In this document: positions 9,902-13,901 of the stretch, in pieces
Layout of the letters: every line of letters begins with the position of its first letter
How positions within the stretch are numbered: the first letter of the stretch is position 1
NCBI GenBank assembly: GCA_024220525.1
Contig: JAMYWO010000321.1
Span: 15,272-29,172, forward strand
DNA from: Cochliopodium minus
Lineage: Eukaryota; Discosea; Himatismenida; Cochliopodiidae
Reading direction: 5' to 3'
Length of the DNA stretch: 13,901 nucleotides
Notes under the pieces: model-generated
Told to the model about the DNA's origin: nothing
What the model saw: only the letters and a program-made list of their open reading frames with translations
Databases searched by the model: none
Made by a program: the position numbers and the translations under genes

Positions 9902-11938
9902 ATGGAGTTTGAATGGTCCAAAACAGAAGAGATAGATATAGGATCGAGATCAAGGCATTCAACAAATCTATACAAAGAGAAACTATATCTCTTTGGTGGA
10001 GAAATAAATGGAAAGGTATGATTCATTATATTTTACAATTGAACCATATCTTATTTATATCTTTAATAATATTCCATCATTTGTAGTTTTATGATAATTT
10101 GATAGAATATGATGTTGATATGAGGAAAGAAAAGATAATATGGGGAGATCAGAATGCTAAGGAGGTGGAGACAAATGAAAAATGCCATAATACAATGAGG
10201 GTGATGCATAATTCGGTGATTGCAGAGGATAAACTCTTCATTTTCTTTGGAAAGAACAGATTTTTGTTGAACAGCGTGATCTTTTGGCAATTCCAGCAAC
10301 ATAAATGGGAAGAAGTGATTATAAAGGGAGATAAAATTGGAATGAGGATAGGATGTACCATCGAATATGTTGATACAGTGAGAGCATTCTATATCTTTGG
10401 AGGATCTGATCAAAATGGCTTTTCATCCAACGAATTATTCAAAATTGAACTGGATTCCTTCGAATGCAAGCAATTATCGAAATCGATAATCAACAAAGAA
10501 GATTATGGGGTGCATTTCCACTCTATGATATTCGATGGAAAAGAAAATCTGTTTGTATTTGGTGGCAAAAACGAAAAAGGAATGAAAAACGATCTCTTGA
10601 AATACAATATCCCCAAAGACACATGGGAATCGATTCCCAAACAAAAGAATACACCTCCAAATACATCCTTGTATCATTGTTTTCCAACAGAAAAGAATCT
10701 GATAGTGATTGATCAAAGCAACTTCGAAAACATCTTTTCTTTCGATCTCGCCACACTGAGGTGGAGAAAGTACAAGTCCAAGATCATTCATAATAATCAA
10801 TCACTTTTAGACAAGAAACACTATACATTCACATTTGACAAGATAAACAAGTGCATTTACTTACTTGGAGGATATTCTGATAAAAACGAAAGTTTTAGTT
10901 CATGGATATGTCATATTTTTGATTATTTTTTTTTTTGATAATTTTTAAATAATCAAAAAAAAAAGTAATTCTATTATTTATTACTTGCAAATCTATAAAA
11001 TTAATTTTTAAAACATGTTTTAAGATTTTTTATTTTATTTTTTAAAACTTTTATTAAAATTAATTTTATTAATTTTTTTGTTGATATTATAATTTTCTCT
11101 TATTTTTTTTTCTAACAGTAAACTATGAAATAAAAACAAACGAAAAAAACGAGGATAGTCTATTTCTGAAGTTTCCCAACATCCTGCTCGAATACATCAT
11201 CTCTTTCCTCCCATTCAGCGACATCCTAGCCACCAGCAACACCTGCAAAAAGATGAACAAGGTCTGCAAGAGAGATTCCATCTGGTCCAAGCCTCTCCAG
11301 CACCTCTTGACCAAAACGAAGGAATTAAACATCAAAGAACCTCTTATTTTAAAAAAAATTGAGAAACAATCTAATTATGAATGTTGTTTGTATGTTTTGA
11401 GGGAATTCCCCTTTTTAATTTCTTATTTTTTCAAATTGAGCCATTTTGGCGCCAAATTTGAGACGTTTTTGGGAAGTTGGAAGGAGATCGAGGACCAAAT
11501 GGTGCGGAGGTTTCCTCGCCAAATTGATCTTAAGACCGACTCTTCTTTAACCTTTGTCAAAGTGGTTACTTTGGGTGGAGAACAAGCAAATTATGATTAT
11601 TGGTCCAATGTGACCATTTTTAATTTTTTTTTTTTTTTTTCAAAAAGTATTTTATTTGTGATCTTTCTTTTATTTTTTAAATATTATTATTTTTTTTTTT
11701 AAAAAATTAATTTTATTCTCATTTTTTCATTTTTTTATTTTTTATTTTATTTTTTGTTTTGTTTTTATTTTATTTTTATCAGATGGCTTTCTCTTACATT
11801 TTGATGTACGATCAGAATTATCCCATTATTTATTTTCCAACTTGCCTTGATAATCCTTCTGAAAATATCATACTGGACAAAAAAACTTTTAATGTGTCTT
11901 TTGCTTATACTGGTAAATTTTATTCAGAAATACAATAA
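9902..11938 (+). CDS. Kelch-propeller / F-box protein
   Basis: Four exons: 9902..10015, 10087..10909, 11119..11609 and 11783..11938. They total 1584 nt, or 527 residues. Kelch blades recur about every 50 residues: LYLFGG (28), LFIFFG (88), AFYIFGG (138), LFVFGG (193), a degenerate LIVIDQS (243) and CIYLLGG (294), which fits a six-blade propeller. The second intron (209 nt) uses an unusual GTCATA donor; it is chosen because it joins SSWI to LNYEI, completing the last blade, and keeps frame. Reading through would instead end in poly-Phe at the TGA at 10936-10938. The F-box follows at about 329-372 (FPNILLEYIISFLPFSDIL, SNTCKKMNKVCKRDSIW). The C-terminal 155 residues, ending in YFPTCLDNPSENII and TGKFYSEIQ, are not recognised. 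The third donor (GTGACC at 11610) is less certain; GTATTT at 11648 is an alternative giving a shorter, poorer end. The likely role is an SCF substrate adaptor with a propeller for binding. Confidence 0.8.
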
Positions 11939-12461
11939 GTTCTCAACAAAAAATTAATCTTTAGGGGGTCATGTAAATAATTTTTTTTTCATTTAAACTT
12001 TATTACTGAATAAAAAATTTAACTATTTTCAATTTTTATTTTTTATTTATTTTATTTTTTATTTATTTTATTTATTTTATTGATTTTATTTATTTTATTT
12101 ATTTATTTTATTTATTTTATTTATTTTATTTATTTTTCATTTTTTTTATTTTATTTATTTTTATATTTTATTTTTGATTTGTTTAATTTAATTTCGATGT
12201 TGACTCTCTAAACCATCAAAAATTTTGTTATGATAAATTAAGATATGTTATTCTCGGAGGATCCACAAAAATTTGAATGCATTTTAATATTTGAATTAAG
12301 AGAAGATTTCAATTATACAGTAATCACCATTATACTTGAAATGATCTGATATAAACAGAACTCAATGTTTGATGCTCAGAAATTTTGAATAATTTAATTA
12401 AAATTAAAAATTATAAAAAATACAGCAAACATAAACAAAATATATTTCAATTCGATAATAC
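11939..12461. other. AT-rich spacer where the rest of the sirtuin would be expected
   Basis: On the plus strand this lies past the stop of the kelch/F-box gene; on the minus strand it lies past the last recognisable sirtuin codon. It contains a satellite (about 12035-12175) and roughly 280 bp of AT-rich sequence. No sirtuin motif after TGAG (GIPD, NxDxL, Cys4 zinc site) is visible on the minus strand, and I see no other gene. Confidence 0.6.
12035..12175. repeat. AT satellite with 9-bp period, inverted relative to 3871-4004
   Basis: TTTTATTTA-like 9-mers with irregular 4- and 5-bp steps form this array. It is the reverse complement of the satellite at 3871-4004 and shares its interruption (TTATTGATTTTATT here, the complement of the AAAATCAATAA segment there). 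Confidence 0.85.
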
Positions 12462-12757
12462 CTGCTAAGCCCTGCTCCTGTATATGCTGTGAGACATTTC
12501 GATTTTTTGATCAAATTTCCAATTATTTCCATCTTTTTTTCTAATACTCCTGGTTCATCCAGATATTCGCTTGAATCTGTCATATTTCCTTGATCTTGTC
12601 TATTTGGAAGATCTTGATGGAAAAAGATTAGATATTTTCAAATCTATTTTTTTTTACTTGATTTCGCAGCATAATATGGTTTTGGCCAATTTTCATCTCC
12701 TAAAATACCATGGCAATCTTGCCAAGATCCGTCCATTCTTTCTTTTTCTTCAATCAT
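12462..12757 (-). pseudogene. Sirtuin (SIR2 family) N-terminal remnant
   Basis: Minus-strand exons are 12757..12658 and 12612..12462, with a 45-nt intron (GTAAAA...ATCAAG). The reading starts at ATG 12757, with a TAG five codons upstream in frame, and runs through GSWQDCHGILGDENWP, the junction KSN-LPNRQDQ, then YLDEPGVLEKKMEIIGNLI and KSKCLTAYTGAGLSR. The last part is the NAD-binding start of the sirtuin Rossmann fold (normally TGAGIS..GIPDFR). After AGCAG|GTATTATCG a donor is plausible, but no later exon exists before the converging kelch/F-box gene, about 520 bp away and largely satellite. The active-site His, NxD motif and zinc site are therefore absent. Either the gene was truncated or the assembly has lost sequence at the satellite at 12035-12175. 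The visible codons are intact, so decay of the 5' part is not evident. Confidence 0.72.
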
Positions 12758-12979
12758 TTTTTTTATTATCTATAATTTGAATGCCTTCCTATTATTAACA
12801 AATAGCGACTCATAAAAAAATATTGAATGTCATCACATTATATATTTATTTGCTCAATTTTATGAGAAATATTATCGAATTTTCAGATGAATCCTCCATT
12901 GATTAACAGATATTTGTCATTTTATGAAATCATATATTTCAAAAATATGAAAAGACAAAAAATTTAAAAAAATTGAAAG
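12758..12979. promoter_or_regulatory. Divergent region between the sirtuin remnant and the RCC1 gene
   Basis: These 222 bp lie between ATG 12757 (minus) and ATG 12980 (plus). A 9-bp inverted repeat CTCATAAAA/TTTTATGAG (12809-12817 and 12858-12866) is present. A short plus-strand frame from 12887 (26 residues) has no support as a gene. No other signal was recognised. Confidence 0.45.
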
Positions 12980-13901
12980 ATGTCAAACTCTTGTTTTTCT
13001 GGTCATAACATTGTTGTTTTGGGTATCTTGATTTTATATTTATATGTGTCAAAAAATACACTTTTATAATAATTATATTACAAAGGAGAATGGATTAATT
13101 GAAAAACAATATTTGATAATACAATCTTTTAAAACTTAATTTTAATCTTCACAGTTAAAAATTTATGTTATATTTGTTCATTTAGAAAATGGAGATGTTT
13201 ATTCATTTGGTCGTAATGATAATGGACAATGTGGAACAGGAAATATTGAATTTGGAATTTTTAAACCAACTAAAATTATGAACAATAAAAATATAAAATC
13301 GATTATATTGGGATTAAATTATTCTTTCTATTTGGAAAGTAAATTAATTTCTATTTTCAATAAATTCACTTTTTAATAAAATTATTTAATTAAAAAATGT
13401 AAAAAATAAAGAAAATGGAGTTTTATTTGGGTGTGGTAAAATTGATAAAATAATTTATAAATTAAATTTTTCAAATTAAAATTTCATGTTAAAAGGATTT
13501 AATAATCATGGTCAATTAGGATTGAAAGAAAAAAACAAAACCTTTTTTACAAAAATTTGTTCAAATGTTCAAAGAATAATAGCTTCTTTATCTTTTTCAA
13601 TTCTTCAAAAAGGTAAAAAAAATAAATTATTAATTCATTAAATTTTTTTTAATATTTAATTTGAATATTATTTGAATTATTTTTAGAAAACGGAAAATTA
13701 TTTTGGAGTGGAAGTTGGTTGGACAAAAAAAGTTTTGAATTTGAAGAAGAAATAAAAATAAAAGATGTCATTTCTTTTTCTTGTGGTAGAAATCATTGTT
13801 TGTTTTTAAATAGTAAAAGTTTACTTTTTTATTTTTTTATTTTTATTTTTATTTTTATTTTTATTTTTATTTTTATTTTTATTTTTATTTTTATTTTTAT
13901 T
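12980..13901 (+). CDS. RCC1-repeat protein, 3' partial
   Basis: Exons are 12980..13022, 13186..13338, 13412..13435, 13496..13612 and 13687..13812, with introns of 163, 73, 60 and 74 nt and a final donor (GTAAAA) at 13813. All introns are phase 1. The joined reading starts MSNSCFSGHNIVVLENGDVY and continues SFGRNDNGQCGTG, LGLNYSFYLEKNGVLFGCG, FNNHGQLGLKEKN, LQKENGKLFWSGSW and FSCGRNHCLFLN. These are RCC1 propeller blades with the typical GxNxxGQ(L/C)G and CGxxH elements. RCC1-type propellers serve as Ran exchange factors or as general binding platforms; the overall length is unknown, so no specific role is assigned. The Met at 12980 has an in-frame TGA two codons upstream, but because the protein would begin inside a blade strand, an earlier exon cannot be excluded. 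The gene is very AT-rich in codon use, like the Hsp70-Sel1 gene. Confidence 0.8.
13824..13901. repeat. T-rich hexamer satellite (ATTTTT)n
   Basis: A run of ATTTTT units fills the last intron of the RCC1 gene and continues past the window edge. Confidence 0.9.

Noticed and set aside
11610-11702. Extension of the kelch/F-box exon through a poly-Phe stretch
   Set aside because: The Phe run comes from a T homopolymer typical of introns; splicing at 11610 to 11783 gives a longer, well-composed C-terminus.
12571-12780. Plus-strand open frame of 69 codons
   Set aside because: It overlaps the sirtuin exons on the opposite strand, which have a clear family match.
12887-12967. Short plus-strand frame of 26 residues upstream of the RCC1 gene
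   Set aside because: It has no similarity to RCC1 blades and no good splice route into 12980, and its composition is that of non-coding DNA.
1-13901. tRNA, rRNA, CRISPR array or prokaryotic operon
   Set aside because: No cloverleaf-like GC-rich segment and no spaced direct repeats were seen; pervasive introns and single-gene alternating strands exclude a bacterial layout.

Overview
The window looks like nuclear DNA of an AT-rich, intron-rich unicellular eukaryote, most likely an amoeboid protist. The reasons are spliceosomal introns throughout (22 complete GT-AG introns could be rebuilt, from 45 to 666 nt, nearly all with GTA donors), standard stop codons including TGA, A/T homopolymers and short satellites between and inside genes, and a protein content of Sel1, RCC1, kelch, F-box, WD40 and RhoGEF families. 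An Anaeramoeba-like or other amoeba source fits, but that is an inference and the species cannot be fixed from the sequence.

Layout, left to right. 1-3120 (+): the 3' part of a gene whose exons join an Hsp70-type (HSPA12-like) ATPase to a Sel1 repeat array. 3302-4051 (-): the C-terminal WD40 part of a gene cut by a single N at 4052, which is evidently an assembly join. 4267-5208 (+): the 3' part of a gene with a weak RNA-ligase-like signature, also lacking its 5' end. 5291-9654 (-): a complete nine-exon gene for a protein of 1081 residues with coiled coil, F-box, RhoGEF (DH), PH, a Lys/Glu-rich tract and two C-terminal zinc ribbons. 9902-11938 (+): a complete four-exon gene for a protein of 527 residues, a six-blade kelch propeller followed by an F-box and an unknown C-terminal domain. 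12462-12757 (-): the first two exons of a sirtuin that stops after the TGAG motif, with no room for the rest. 12980-13901 (+): the start of an RCC1-repeat gene in which phase-1 introns mark the blades; it runs off the window.

The seven genes alternate strictly in strand, giving convergent 3' ends and divergent 5' ends. The RhoGEF and kelch genes share a 247-bp divergent promoter region, and the sirtuin and RCC1 genes share one of 222 bp. There is no operon, no mobile element with terminal repeats, no CRISPR array and no recognisable tRNA or rRNA.

The most interesting part is the divergent pair at 5291-11938. Both genes encode F-box proteins, one carrying a Rho activator (DH-PH) and the other a kelch substrate-binding propeller. 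This suggests, without proving it, a link between SCF-type ubiquitin ligases and Rho-family GTPase signalling.
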